Below are positions 14,815-23,856 of a stretch of DNA of 64,000 bases, one piece after another. The first letter of the stretch is position 1, and each line of letters opens with the position of its first letter. Both the position numbers and the translations under genes were made by a program. The DNA is from Mesorhizobium_G sp050247155 (GTDB lineage: Bacteria > Pseudomonadota > Alphaproteobacteria > Rhizobiales > Rhizobiaceae): contig JBFWUS010000025.1 of NCBI GenBank assembly GCA_050247155.1, forward strand, positions 1-64,000. Direction: 5' to 3'. The notes below the pieces were generated by a model, which ran no database searches, was not told the DNA's origin, and was given only the letters and a program-made list of their open reading frames with translations.

Positions 14815-15245
14815 GCGGCGCGACCCATTCTTGCGGCGTAACCAGCGCCAAGGTCGCGCCACCACTTCAGGCCGTTCTCAACGACATTCCAGTCGATCTT
14901 ATAGATTGGCGCACCGTTCGCCTGTGTCCCGGTACGCAGAATGATTCCCCGCGCAAGCAGCGCCTTGATCGAGAGGGATAAAGCCTTTCGGTTTGTTTTG
15001 GCCCGGCGCTCGATCTCGCCATGCGACAGCAGAGACTCGCCGTGTTCAACGCATTCGCGCGCGATCCATAGTGCCGCAAGAAGCGCCAAGCGCGGCAGGC
15101 GTTTCGGCGACGGAACGGCAGCAGCGTAATACGCGTCAAGCATCTTCGCCGCGACTTCATCGTCGGGAATGTCGCATAGGCCCGGCAATGTAAGCAGGCT
15201 GGGGGGCGCGGCCGGTCGACTAGATCGTTGTGGGCTGTTGGTCAT
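14811..15245 (-). CDS. Winged-helix phage replication-type protein
   Basis: The 144-residue product has a proline-rich start (MTNSPQRSSRPAAPPSLLTL). A winged helix follows at about 50-120: LALLAALWIARECVEHG, LLSHGEIERRAKTNRKALSLSIKALLARGIILRTGT and YKIDWN. This is the layout of phage replication organiser or initiator proteins and of Rep-like DNA-binding domains. Its start lies 26 bases inside the upstream SpoVG-like gene and its stop overlaps the next gene, so it is part of a tightly coupled leftward set. Confidence 0.65.
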   Translation of the reverse strand: MTNSPQRSSRPAAPPSLLTLPGLCDIPDDEVAAKMLDAYYAAAVPSPKRLPRLALLAALWIARECVEHGESLLSHGEIERRAKTNRKALSLSIKALLARGIILRTGTQANGAPIYKIDWNVVENGLKWWRDLGAGYAARMGRAA

Positions 15246-15480
15246 GCGGCTTCATGCCCCTGTATGCTTCGATGATTATTTTCTTGAGCTCGGCGATCGC
15301 GGCCGGCGAGAAGCTCAAAATGTTGGAGCCGCGCGAGTTCGGCGAAAAGACCCGCAGGTCGCCGCTGCCGGCACGTACTAGTCGCAGGTCGTTGACCCTT
15401 ATATCGGGCGCTATCTGCACGCAGGCGTAAGCAAGTACGTTGCCCGGCCCGTTGAGCCGTTCAAGCGAGAGTACTTTCAA
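15220..15480 (-). CDS. 86-residue SpoVG-like hypothetical protein
   Basis: The product begins MKVLSLERLNGPGNVLAYAC and continues through LRLVRAGSGDLRVFSPNS and SPAAIAELKKIIIEAYR. The beta-strand series followed by a C-terminal helix, with a VFSP-type motif, resembles SpoVG-like small nucleic-acid-binding proteins found in rhizobial phages. It overlaps the start of the winged-helix gene downstream. Two hairpins lie between it and the 15547-15681 gene. Confidence 0.6.
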   Translation of the reverse strand: MKVLSLERLNGPGNVLAYACVQIAPDIRVNDLRLVRAGSGDLRVFSPNSRGSNILSFSPAAIAELKKIIIEAYRGMKPHDQQPTTI

Positions 15481-15502
15481 AGGTTAGGTTCCTATTTGCA
15501 TT

Positions 15503-15537
15503 GCGCCCAACGGGCGCTGCGCCGGCTAGGGCCGGCG
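15503..15537. other. Two adjacent perfect hairpins
   Basis: GCGCCC-AAC-GGGCGC (15503-15517) is followed directly by CGCCGGC-TAGG-GCCGGCG (15520-15537). They fill the gap between the leftward genes ending at 15547 and starting at 15480. No T-run is present, so they may separate RNA segments or be repeat units rather than true terminators. Confidence 0.45.
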
Positions 15538-15546
15538 GCTTGCCGG

Positions 15547-15681
15547 TTAGTCCGGCAGCCGGTGCTCAAGGCCATGTTTGATTATGACGGCGTCGACGTC
15601 TGCCTCTGTCGCGTCAACGGGTAGTTCCTTGAATTCGCGGAAGGCCGCGTAAATTCGTTCGTATTCGTCGTGGTCGGGCAT
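15547..15681 (-). CDS. 44-residue coupled hypothetical protein
   Basis: ATG 15681 overlaps the stop of the excisionase gene (TAATG). The product MPDHDEYERIYAAFREFKEL is acidic and ends IIKHGLEHRLPD. Coupling and regular codon use support it as a gene. The family is not recognised; small acidic partners of excisionases are common in phage modules. Confidence 0.55.
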   Translation of the reverse strand: MPDHDEYERIYAAFREFKELPVDATEADVDAVIIKHGLEHRLPD

Positions 15682-15884
15682 TAGGCTGCGGCCTCAAGTT
15701 GGGACAGATAGCCGGCCAGCGTCGATCGACGCGCAGCAACGCTGCCGCCGAGTTTGAACGTAGGCAGATCGCCGGCATAGATAAGGCGATATGCTTGCCG
15801 GCGCGTGATCCCTAGCGCCTTGGCTATGGCAGTTGCGCCGAGCAAAAGGTCGCCGGGTTGGTTGTCGTTGTCAGCTTGCAACAT
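15681..15884 (-). CDS. AlpA/excisionase-like helix-turn-helix protein
   Basis: The 67-residue product has the helix-turn-helix GATAIAKALGITRRQAYRLI followed by the wing LPTFKLGGSVAARRSTLAGYL, as in AlpA and excisionase proteins. It begins with MLQADNDNQPG, again with the ANDN-like wording. AGGAG six bases upstream of ATG 15884 makes the start secure. Such proteins bend DNA at attachment sites or switch on excision and replication genes of phages and satellites. It heads the leftward gene set; no integrase is seen in the window. Confidence 0.82.
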   Translation of the reverse strand: MLQADNDNQPGDLLLGATAIAKALGITRRQAYRLIYAGDLPTFKLGGSVAARRSTLAGYLSQLEAAA

Positions 15885-16331
15885 TTTTCTCCTTTGCTGT
15901 ATTTTTGTTTTCCCGGACTCTTGAATGAATACGGAATAGGCGGTGCGTATGCCCTAAGAACATCGCCCGGGTTGAAGCCGGGTTTTGTCAAGTGTTTTAT
16001 GCGCTTGCCGGCAGTTATCTGTTTTCCCAATAAGCGCCCTGCCCTAGAACGCCTTGGGGTATTTGTTAGGGTATGCCTGAAAATCGAATTCAGAATAGTC
16101 AAATAAAATCAATATCTTGGCGATTCCGTATGGTTGCCACAGCGGCCACCAGATTTCGCCGCGCTGGATTTGCCACATTGACCTCGGCGACCATTAAAAC
16201 GAGCAAGAAAACTTAAGATCCGAATGATTGTTATAGCGATGCGTTAGCAAAGCTCCAATCTTCTGCCTCTCTAGATGCAACTATCGGTTGCGCTAGCCGT
16301 TTCTTTCGTTCGGAAGAACCGGAGCACGGCG
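15885..16331. other. Intergenic region at the right border of the accessory region
   Basis: No convincing gene, tRNA or attachment-site repeat is visible in these 447 bases. The part near 16080-16130 is AT-rich and may hold the promoter of the leftward excisionase operon. The change from phage to host genes falls here. Confidence 0.4.
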
Positions 16332-16529
16332 ATGAAGAGCGACCTGAAAGCGGCGCGCTTCCATCTTGAGCGCGCATTCTATTATCTTTGCGGTGACGAT
16401 GCTTTCAGCGGTCAGATGCGCAAATCCGTTGACACCTTGATGGACGAGATAGCGTTCTCTGATTCCAGAGATCACGCTTTTGAAGACGTGGGCGACCGGC
16501 GGCGAGAGGCTAGCAGAGCCGGACATTAG
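16332..16529 (+). CDS. 65-residue conserved hypothetical protein
   Basis: The product begins MKSDLKAARFHLERAFYYLCGDD and is followed by MRKSVDTLMDEIAF. The DLKAA.FHLE.AF.YL start resembles a small rhizobial protein family. A GGAG site lies 11 bases before ATG 16332. It is downstream of the accessory region and faces the PBP1A gene tail to tail. Function unknown. Confidence 0.55.
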   Translation: MKSDLKAARFHLERAFYYLCGDDAFSGQMRKSVDTLMDEIAFSDSRDHAFEDVGDRRREASRAGH

Positions 16530-16601
16530 ATTCCGGTGCAAATGCAAACCCGGCGTCGAAAGCGGCGGCCCTAAAATATCCGTCTTGATCAAGCGGTTGC
16601 C

Positions 16602-19037
16602 TTAATAAAGGCCGGCAGCGCCGCCGTCGATCGCTTGCTTGACTTTCGGCGCGTCAACCTGGCCGTTGCCACCCTCTTCCAAACCGCCGATCACCCAATA
16701 GCTATCGGCCGGGCCAGTGCCGGGCTTGAAGGCTTCGAGAATGGTGCCGGGCGCGCCGGCTGTCGCCTGCATGCCGGTCTTGCGGTTGATGGCGATCAGC
16801 TTCATGCCTTCCGGCACCTTGAATTCGACAGGCTTCACGCCCTTCATCGCCTCGGCCATGAATTCCTTGAAGATCGGCGCGGATAAGCCGCCGCCTGTCA
16901 CGCCCTTGCCGAGCGGCTGCGGCTGATCATAGCCGACATAGAGGCCGACCACGAGGTTCGGCGTATAGCCTATGAACCAGACGTCCTTCTCGTCATTGGT
17001 CGTGCCGGTCTTGCCGGCGATCGGACGCTTCAAGTCCAGCAGCGTCGTTGCCGTGCCGCGCAGGATCACGCCTTCCATCATCGAGGTGATCTGGTAGGCG
17101 GTCATTGGGTCCAGTACCTGCTCGGCATTGTCGATGAGATCCGGCTCGGCCTGGTCGACCCATTCGGTCGCCGCACAGCCTTCGCAGCCGCGTTCGTCAT
17201 GCTTGTAGACGGTCTTGCCGTAACGATCCTGGATACGGTCGATCATTGACGGCTTGATTTGCTTGCCGCCATTGGCGAACACCGAATAGGCCGACACCAT
17301 ACGCATGACTGTCGTTTCGCCGGAGCCCAACGACAAGGCGATATGTTGGGGCATCTTGTCGTAAACGCCGAAACGTTCGGCATACTCAGCGACAGTCTTC
17401 ATGCCCATGTCGTTGGCCAGCCGCACGGTCATCAGGTTGCGCGAACGTTCGATGCCGTTGCGCAGCGTCGAAGGACCAGCCGCGCCGCCGTCATAGTTTT
17501 TCGGCGTCCACACTTCATTGCCGATCTTGATGGTGATCGGCCCATCCATGATCACCGAGGCCGGCGTATAGGCGTTATCCAACGCGGCGGCATAGACGAT
17601 CGGTTTGAACGACGAACCCGGTTGGCGCATCGCCTGGGTCGCGCGGTTGAATTCGGACTCGGCATAGGAGAAGCCGCCAACCATGGCCAGTACGCGGCCC
17701 GTATGCGGATCCATCGCCACCATGCCGCCTTCGACGCCGGGCGGCTGACGTAGGCGATATCCCTCGCCCTCGTCGTTCTTTTGAACAAAAATCACGTCTC
17801 CCGGCTTCAGCACGTCGGCAGGCGATTTCGCCTTTACGATCTTGCCGTCGACCATGTGGCGCATAGCCCACGTCATATTTTCCTTGGCGACCGATCCGGT
17901 TTCACGATCGGCAACCAGTTCGCCCGAAATCTGACGCTTTGGCTGCAGGCCAACCGTCAGGCCGCCGGCGTCACTATCCAGAACCACAGCCAGGCGCCAT
18001 TCCGGCACATCGTCCAGCGCTTTGACTTCGCCGAGGGCCACGCCCCAGTCGCCGCTGATATCGATCTGCTTCACCGGTCCGCGATAGCCGCGCAGTGTGT
18101 CGAACTTAATCAAGCCATTCTGCATCGCCTTGCGGGCGATCGCCTGCATCGTCGGGTCGAGCGTCGTGCGCACCGATAGGCCACCCTCGTAGAGTGCGTC
18201 CTCGCCATAACGCGCGATGATCTCACGTCGCACTTCTTCGGTGAAATACTCGCCAGCGAAGAGATAATTGCCGCGGCGGCGTGGCGAGACGCCCAGATCT
18301 TCGGCCTTGCCTTTCACGCCTTCCTCGCGTGGCACGTAGCCGTTCTCGACCATCTGGTCGATCACCCAGTTGCGGCGCTCGATCGCGCGCTCGGTGTGGC
18401 GGAAGGGGTGGTAATTCGATGGTGCTTTCGGCAGTGCGGCCAAATAGGCCACTTCGGGCACGGTCAGTTCGTTGACCGACTTATCGAAATAGGTGAGCGC
18501 CGCGCCGGCAATGCCATATGCGCCGAGACCGAAATTGATCTCGTTCATGTAGAGTTCAAGAATCCGATCTTTCGAGTAGGCCTGCTCGATGCGGAAGGCC
18601 AGGATCATTTCCTTGATCTTGCGCTCATATGTCTGATCCGAGCTCAGCAGGAAGTTCTTCGCCACCTGCTGGGTGATCGTCGAGGCGCCTTGCTTGGAGC
18701 CGGTCTGGAAATTGTTGATGACGGCGCGGCCGAGGCCCATCAGATCGATGCCGGGATGCTTATAGAAATTCTTGTCTTCAGCCGACAGGAACGCTGCCTT
18801 GACGCGGTCCGGGATGGCCTGGATCGGCAGATAAAGCCGGCGCTCACGAGCGAATTCGCCCATCAACGCGCCATCCGATGCATGCACGCGCGTCGTTACC
18901 GGCGGCTCGTAGTTGGCGAGCACCTCGTAGTCCGGCAGGTCCTTCGTCAAATGGCTAACGTAGAGGGCCGCGCCCCCCGCGACGAGCAAAGCCATGGTCG
19001 TGGCGATGCCGAAGAAATAGCCGATTAGCCTGATCAT
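16602..19037 (-). CDS. mrcA: Penicillin-binding protein 1A
   Basis: This 811-residue bifunctional enzyme polymerises glycan strands (glycosyltransferase 51) and cross-links peptides (transpeptidase) in the periplasm. An N-terminal membrane helix (MIRLIGYFFGIATTMALLVAGG) is followed by the glycosyltransferase motif AEDKNFYKHPGID with the catalytic Glu, then QGASTITQQVAKN and RKIKEMILAFRIEQ. The transpeptidase domain shows QPGSSFKP with the nucleophilic Ser, SRN, and KTGTTND. An OB-like insert lies between the two domains. The start at 19037 is chosen because it directly precedes the membrane anchor. The amidase gene lies upstream on the same strand, giving a cell-wall pair. Confidence 0.96.
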   Translation of the reverse strand: MIRLIGYFFGIATTMALLVAGGAALYVSHLTKDLPDYEVLANYEPPVTTRVHASDGALMGEFARERRLYLPIQAIPDRVKAAFLSAEDKNFYKHPGIDLMGLGRAVINNFQTGSKQGASTITQQVAKNFLLSSDQTYERKIKEMILAFRIEQAYSKDRILELYMNEINFGLGAYGIAGAALTYFDKSVNELTVPEVAYLAALPKAPSNYHPFRHTERAIERRNWVIDQMVENGYVPREEGVKGKAEDLGVSPRRRGNYLFAGEYFTEEVRREIIARYGEDALYEGGLSVRTTLDPTMQAIARKAMQNGLIKFDTLRGYRGPVKQIDISGDWGVALGEVKALDDVPEWRLAVVLDSDAGGLTVGLQPKRQISGELVADRETGSVAKENMTWAMRHMVDGKIVKAKSPADVLKPGDVIFVQKNDEGEGYRLRQPPGVEGGMVAMDPHTGRVLAMVGGFSYAESEFNRATQAMRQPGSSFKPIVYAAALDNAYTPASVIMDGPITIKIGNEVWTPKNYDGGAAGPSTLRNGIERSRNLMTVRLANDMGMKTVAEYAERFGVYDKMPQHIALSLGSGETTVMRMVSAYSVFANGGKQIKPSMIDRIQDRYGKTVYKHDERGCEGCAATEWVDQAEPDLIDNAEQVLDPMTAYQITSMMEGVILRGTATTLLDLKRPIAGKTGTTNDEKDVWFIGYTPNLVVGLYVGYDQPQPLGKGVTGGGLSAPIFKEFMAEAMKGVKPVEFKVPEGMKLIAINRKTGMQATAGAPGTILEAFKPGTGPADSYWVIGGLEEGGNGQVDAPKVKQAIDGGAAGLY

Positions 19038-19227
19038 GCCCACTCCAGTTTGCGGCGCGCTACCGCCTCGCAGGGTCGGGTCTCCTGCCCGATTCCGGCG
19101 CGAACCGCGTACACCACCCTTGCCGCGCCGATGTGGGCAAAATGCGGCGACCGGGGGCTGCGCGCCGCATTCACCGCGAATAAACCATGATTTGTGGCCA
19201 TCATGCAACGTCGCTTGGGCCTAAGTC

Positions 19228-20454
19228 TCATTCTCCTGCTCGCAAATCTCCAGCCGCGAAAGCATTGACAGCCTCGACGACCGTGTCGGCAATCTTTCCG
19301 CGCCAGTCAGGACTATTCAGTTGCTGTTCGTCCTCCGCATTGGAGAGATAGCCCAGCTCGACCAAAACCGATGGCACGTCCGGAGCGCGTAGCACACGAA
19401 ACCGCGCATGGCGGTGCGGGTTGTTGATCAGTTTCACTGTGCTCGCCAACTCGTCCAACAGCGTGCGCGCGAAGCTGACGGAGAAACCGTGCGTCTCACG
19501 CCGGATCAGATCGGCCAGGATGTCGGCCACTTCCTGGTTTTCCTCTTTGATTTCGATGCCGCCGATCGCGTCCGCCAGGTTTTCGCGGTCGGCAAGTGCG
19601 GCCGACTCGGCGTCGGAGGCCTGGTCGGAAACCGTGTAGACTGTGGCTCCGCGCAGACCTTTGACGCGAATGGTGTCGGCATGGATCGAAATGAAGAGCC
19701 GTGCGCCGTGCTTGCGAGCGAAGGCGACGCGTGCGCCCAGTGGGATAAAAACATCTGTCTCGCGCGTGAGCAGGACATTGTAACGCCCTGATTCCTCTAG
19801 CTTCTTCTTAAGTTCCTGGGCGAAGGCCAGTGTTATCGTCTTCTCGATTGTGCCATTGGCGCTTTTTGCGCCACCGTCGATACCGCCATGGCCGGGATCG
19901 ACGACAATGGTGAACCTATCGTCTGCAGGCGCGACGGGATTTGCGTTCGAAGTTGAGTTGGTCGAGGCCGTCGTCGTGCGCTGTTCGGCCAGCGCGGTAT
20001 CGAATTCGTCGCGAGACGCGCTTTTGAGTTCGATCGAAACCGGCACCTTGCCGTCGGCACCGACAACCGGAATGCTGACCTTTTCCACCTTGAACGGCTT
20101 TTTGGCGGTCAAGATCACCCGTGAACGGCCCTCTTTCGCCTCGCCGTAGCGCACACCGGCAACGATGCCGGCAGCCTTCAGGGAGGCTGGATCGAAAGCG
20201 AATTCGGTTGGCGGAAGATCGATGACCAGCCGATATGGCGCGCGCAGCAAGAACCAGTTCATCGCCGGGTCGCGACTGAACTCGATATCGACGCGTGTTT
20301 GTTTGGTTGTACCAGACACCTTAAATGAGGCTGCGCGAAGAGCCTGATCTGCTGCCAAACTGGCTGCTGCCGAGCAGATGACCAAGAGCAAAGCTACAAC
20401 CGGCGCGGCTGCAGCTCTCATTCCCCGGTTGAACCTTTCAGCAAGGTCGAACAT
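19228..20454 (-). CDS. amiC: N-acetylmuramoyl-L-alanine amidase with AMIN domain
   Basis: The 408-residue precursor has a signal peptide ending near SAAASLA. An AMIN domain (about 45-150, SFKVSGTTKQTRVDIEFS) targets septal peptidoglycan, and a zinc-dependent Amidase_3 domain follows (about 185-400). Zinc ligands and the catalytic Glu are in DPGHGGIDGG, FISIHAD and LVELGYLSN. It cleaves the bond between MurNAc and the stem peptide in the periplasm during cell separation. Three in-frame Met codons are possible starts; 20454 gives a basic N-terminus before the hydrophobic core. Its divergent neighbour is rne. Confidence 0.93.
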   Translation of the reverse strand: MFDLAERFNRGMRAAAAPVVALLLVICSAAASLAADQALRAASFKVSGTTKQTRVDIEFSRDPAMNWFLLRAPYRLVIDLPPTEFAFDPASLKAAGIVAGVRYGEAKEGRSRVILTAKKPFKVEKVSIPVVGADGKVPVSIELKSASRDEFDTALAEQRTTTASTNSTSNANPVAPADDRFTIVVDPGHGGIDGGAKSANGTIEKTITLAFAQELKKKLEESGRYNVLLTRETDVFIPLGARVAFARKHGARLFISIHADTIRVKGLRGATVYTVSDQASDAESAALADRENLADAIGGIEIKEENQEVADILADLIRRETHGFSVSFARTLLDELASTVKLINNPHRHARFRVLRAPDVPSVLVELGYLSNAEDEQQLNSPDWRGKIADTVVEAVNAFAAGDLRAGE

Positions 20455-20990
20455 CCGCCACCGTCCATGCCATACATAACCGGACACAGGACTGGTCCGA
20501 GCTGATTAACGAGTGGTAACTGGATAAGGTTAACCAAGGCTTTTCACGGGCTTGGGCAACTATCGCCTCAGCTTTGCCGGCGGTGCATTGTCGCTTGCGT
20601 TTGCCGCATTCCCGCCATAAAAGCGACGGTGGCCGTGCAGGCGTTTTGATGTCGCCGGTTATCAGAATTTGCCCAAAAATGGTTTTTTCACAAAGCCCGG
20701 GCGCCCCAAAAACGGCCGGAAATTTTCCAGCCGGCTCAGTTCGAGCACACTCACTGGTTCGGGTTTTCCGAACCGAGGTTCAATAAGGTCCGTCAGGATC
20801 CGCATGGGACAGGCAAACCTCACCAGACCGTCAAGAGTTTTCGCGATGCGTCGCGCGAACGGTCTGCGCGTGGCGTCCGGGCGGCCGCAAGCGGACACAT
20901 CATTATCCGGCTGGCCAAGGACAAGGACCATCACGCTGCTGAGGGCGGCGCATGGGTCTCGTTTCCTCGCCGCCGAGAGGAAACAAAATA
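20455..20990 (+). promoter_or_regulatory. Long leader and promoter region of rne, divergent from amiC
   Basis: These 536 bases hold no gene. A GGTTCGG-GTTTT-CCGAACC hairpin (20756-20774) and a CAGACCGT/ACGGTCTG pairing spanning about 20831-20874 suggest a structured 5' leader of rne. RNase E mRNAs in other proteobacteria carry such leaders, through which the enzyme cuts its own message. Promoter positions were not fixed. Confidence 0.45.
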
Positions 20991-23807
20991 ATGCCCAACA
21001 AGATGCTGATAGACGCCTCCCACCCGGAGGAAACGCGGGTCGTCGTGACTCGCGGCAATCGGATTGAAGAATTCGACTTCGAATCCCAGGACAAGAAACA
21101 ACTTCGCGGAAATATCTATCTGGCTCGCGTAACGCGGGTCGAACCGTCGCTTCAGGCGGCGTTCGTCGAATATGGCGGCAATCGCCACGGCTTCCTGGCT
21201 TTTAGTGAAATCCATCCCGACTATTATCAGATCCCGGTCGCCGATCGTCAGGCGCTGTTGCGCGCCGAGGCTGAAGCCGCCGAGCATGACGAAGACGAGG
21301 ACGGCGAAGGCGAAGAGCGCCAGGATCGCAGCGGTCGTGGCCGCAACCGTCGCCGGCGCGGCAAGAACCGTGGCCGGGACAACCAACAGCGCGCCGGCTC
21401 GGAGGACGCGGGAGACGCGCAGGGGGACGGCGAGATTTCAGCGGAAGATGCCGAAACAGCAGCCGACATCGACCGCGAAAACAGTGAAGGTCCGGTCGAT
21501 CTGCCGCCCGTCAACGATGCTGAATCGGAAAGCGCCTCGGCCGACGGCAATGCCGACCAAGCGCCGGAAGGCCAGTCCGACACAGAAGCTCAATCTGACA
21601 ATGACGGGGCCAAACCGACGACCAAGTCGGCGGCTGTCGACAGCGATGTCATTTCCGAGCCGGTAGAATCGGAAAACGAGCATCGCGGTTCGGTCGAGGA
21701 AGTCGCGCAGCGCAACGGCGACGAAAACGAAGTCGAATCCGTCGGCGCGGAAGATGCGCTGGAAGAAGTGCGCAATCGCCGCAAGCCAATGCGCCGGCAC
21801 TACAAGATCCAGGAAGTGATCAAGCGCCGGCAGATCCTGCTGGTTCAGGTCGTCAAGGAAGAGCGCGGCAACAAGGGAGCCGCGCTGACCACCTACCTGT
21901 CGCTCGCTGGCCGCTATTCGGTGCTGATGCCGAACACGGCGCGCGGCGGCGGCATTTCGCGCAAGATCACCAGCGCGCAGGACCGCAAAAGGCTCAAGGA
22001 CGTCATGAAGGAGCTCGAAGTGCCGCAGGGCATGGGCGTTATCCTGCGCACCGCCGGCGAGAACCGCACCAAGGCCGAGATCAAGCGCGACTACGAATAT
22101 CTGATGCGGCTGTGGGAGAACGTCCGCAACCTGACGCTCGCATCCACGGCCCCTGCTCTCGTTTATGAGGAAGGCAGCCTGATCAAGCGTTCGGTGCGCG
22201 ATCTCTACAACAAGGATATCGACGAAATCCTGGTGTCCGGCGATGACGGCTATCGCGAGGCCAAGGATTTCATGCGCATGCTGATGCCGAGCCACGCCAA
22301 GGTGGTTCAGCCCTATCGCGACACCGCGCCGATCTTCGCCCGCAGCGGCATCGAAGCTCAACTCGACCGGATGGTACAGCCGCAAGTCACGCTGAAAAGT
22401 GGCGGCTATATCATCATCAACCAGACGGAAGCATTGGTTTCGATCGACGTGAACTCGGGCCGGTCGACGCGCGAGCACTCCATCGAAGACACGGCGCTGC
22501 AGACCAATCTGGAGGCGGCGGACGAGGTGGCTCGCCAGCTGAGGCTGCGAGACCTTGCCGGTCTCATCGTCATCGACTTCATCGATATGGAGGAGAACCG
22601 CAACAATCGTGCGGTCGAGAAGAAGCTCAAGGACTGCCTAAAGAACGACCGGGCCCGTATCCAGGTCGGCCGCATCTCGCATTTCGGCCTGCTTGAAATG
22701 TCGCGTCAGCGTATCCGGGCCAGCGTGCTGGAATCGACCATGAAGCCCTGCCCGCACTGCGGCGGCACCGGCCATGTGCGTTCGGATTCGTCTGTGGCTC
22801 TGCTGGTTGTCCGCGCCATTGAAGAGTTCCTGCTCAAAGACCCGCGCCACCACATCACGGTCAAGACGCCGACTACCACGGCGCTTTATGTGCTCAATCA
22901 CAAGCGCAGCACACTGACCGAACTCGAGAGCCGATTTGGCTTGACGATCACCATCGAGGCCGACGAGACGGTCGGCTCGCAGCATTATGTGATCTTCCGC
23001 GGCGCGGTGGTGGAAAATCCGGTCGTGATCCCCGAGACCAAGGCCCTGCCCTATCCGGAAGAGGAAGACGAAGAGATCGTCGAGGTGGCCGAGGAAGAGG
23101 ATGAGGAGGCGCCGAGCGCTCCTCAGCAAACTCGGGACGACGGTGATGGAAACCGCGATCGCAAGCGGCGCAAGCGCCGTCGTCGGCGCGGCGGTCGTGA
23201 TCGCGAGCAGCCAGCGGCCGGTGCGCCCGACGATCAGCAAGTTTCGGCTGAGACCGATGACGAGGCCGGCGAGGACGAGACATCGGAGGCTGCCGCGCCC
23301 GCAGCGGCGGCTGATGGCGATCAGAAGAAACGCCGGCGTGGCAAACGCGGCGGTAAGCGCAATCGTGAAGACGGCGTGGCAACCGAGAATGACGACGCCG
23401 GGGAAACAGTGACGGCCGTTGAAGCGGAGGTGATCGAGGTCGTAGCGGTTGAAACCGTCGCAGAGCCGGTGGAAACAAGCGAAAGCGAGTCGAAGCCGGT
23501 GAAAAAGCCGGCCCGGAAACCGCGCCGCGGGTCTAAAGCTGCCCAAGCGGAAGCTGCGGCCGAAGCGACCTTCGAGCCCGCGCCTGTGGCTTTCGACGTG
23601 TCGGCCCCGGAGCCGATAGCCGCTAAGACGGAGGCGCAAGCCGTTCCCGAGGACAAACCCGCAGCCGACTCGAAGCGCTCGAATCGTCGTAAAGCGGATA
23701 GCGACGCGCCTACGGGGCCAAAGCTGTCATCGACCGTGACGGCTAAAGCACCGGAAGCAGAAGCTCAGCCGAAAAAGGGCTGGTGGCAGCGCAAGAGTTT
23801 CTTCTGA
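20991..23807 (+). CDS. rne: Ribonuclease E/G
   Basis: This 938-residue endoribonuclease starts RNA decay and processing and scaffolds the degradosome. MPNKMLIDASHPEETRVVV opens the S1 domain (about 35-90). An alpha-proteobacterial insertion of about 175 residues, highly acidic with RG-rich patches, interrupts the S1 region (about 91-265). The catalytic core follows, with IIINQTEALVSIDVNSGR and GLIVIDFIDM; Asp residues in these two segments bind the metal. CPHCGGTG (587-594) is the zinc-link that joins subunits. The C-terminal 250 residues are disordered, acidic and Arg-rich, the usual partner-binding tail. GAGAGG lies before ATG 20991, which is preferred over an upstream in-frame start. Confidence 0.95.
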   Translation: MPNKMLIDASHPEETRVVVTRGNRIEEFDFESQDKKQLRGNIYLARVTRVEPSLQAAFVEYGGNRHGFLAFSEIHPDYYQIPVADRQALLRAEAEAAEHDEDEDGEGEERQDRSGRGRNRRRRGKNRGRDNQQRAGSEDAGDAQGDGEISAEDAETAADIDRENSEGPVDLPPVNDAESESASADGNADQAPEGQSDTEAQSDNDGAKPTTKSAAVDSDVISEPVESENEHRGSVEEVAQRNGDENEVESVGAEDALEEVRNRRKPMRRHYKIQEVIKRRQILLVQVVKEERGNKGAALTTYLSLAGRYSVLMPNTARGGGISRKITSAQDRKRLKDVMKELEVPQGMGVILRTAGENRTKAEIKRDYEYLMRLWENVRNLTLASTAPALVYEEGSLIKRSVRDLYNKDIDEILVSGDDGYREAKDFMRMLMPSHAKVVQPYRDTAPIFARSGIEAQLDRMVQPQVTLKSGGYIIINQTEALVSIDVNSGRSTREHSIEDTALQTNLEAADEVARQLRLRDLAGLIVIDFIDMEENRNNRAVEKKLKDCLKNDRARIQVGRISHFGLLEMSRQRIRASVLESTMKPCPHCGGTGHVRSDSSVALLVVRAIEEFLLKDPRHHITVKTPTTTALYVLNHKRSTLTELESRFGLTITIEADETVGSQHYVIFRGAVVENPVVIPETKALPYPEEEDEEIVEVAEEEDEEAPSAPQQTRDDGDGNRDRKRRKRRRRRGGRDREQPAAGAPDDQQVSAETDDEAGEDETSEAAAPAAAADGDQKKRRRGKRGGKRNREDGVATENDDAGETVTAVEAEVIEVVAVETVAEPVETSESESKPVKKPARKPRRGSKAAQAEAAAEATFEPAPVAFDVSAPEPIAAKTEAQAVPEDKPAADSKRSNRRKADSDAPTGPKLSSTVTAKAPEAEAQPKKGWWQRKSFF

Positions 23808-23833
23808 TCGGCTGACATGATCTTGCGACGTCG

Positions 23834-23856
23834 CGCTGGCTCTATCTGAGCCAGCG
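23834..23856. terminator. Bidirectional hairpin between rne and the aminotransferase
   Basis: CGCTGGCTC and GAGCCAGCG form a perfect 9-bp stem with loop TATCT. It overlaps the aminotransferase stop codon and lies 27 bases after rne. The genes converge here, so one hairpin could serve both, although no T-run is present. Confidence 0.45.

Noticed and set aside
15824..16102. 92-codon minus-strand frame covering the excisionase start
   Set aside because: It overlaps the secure start of the AlpA-like gene in another frame and shows no family features.
15885..16331. Phage attachment site at the right border
   Set aside because: No direct repeat with the left part of the window and no tRNA or integrase gene nearby; the left end lies outside.
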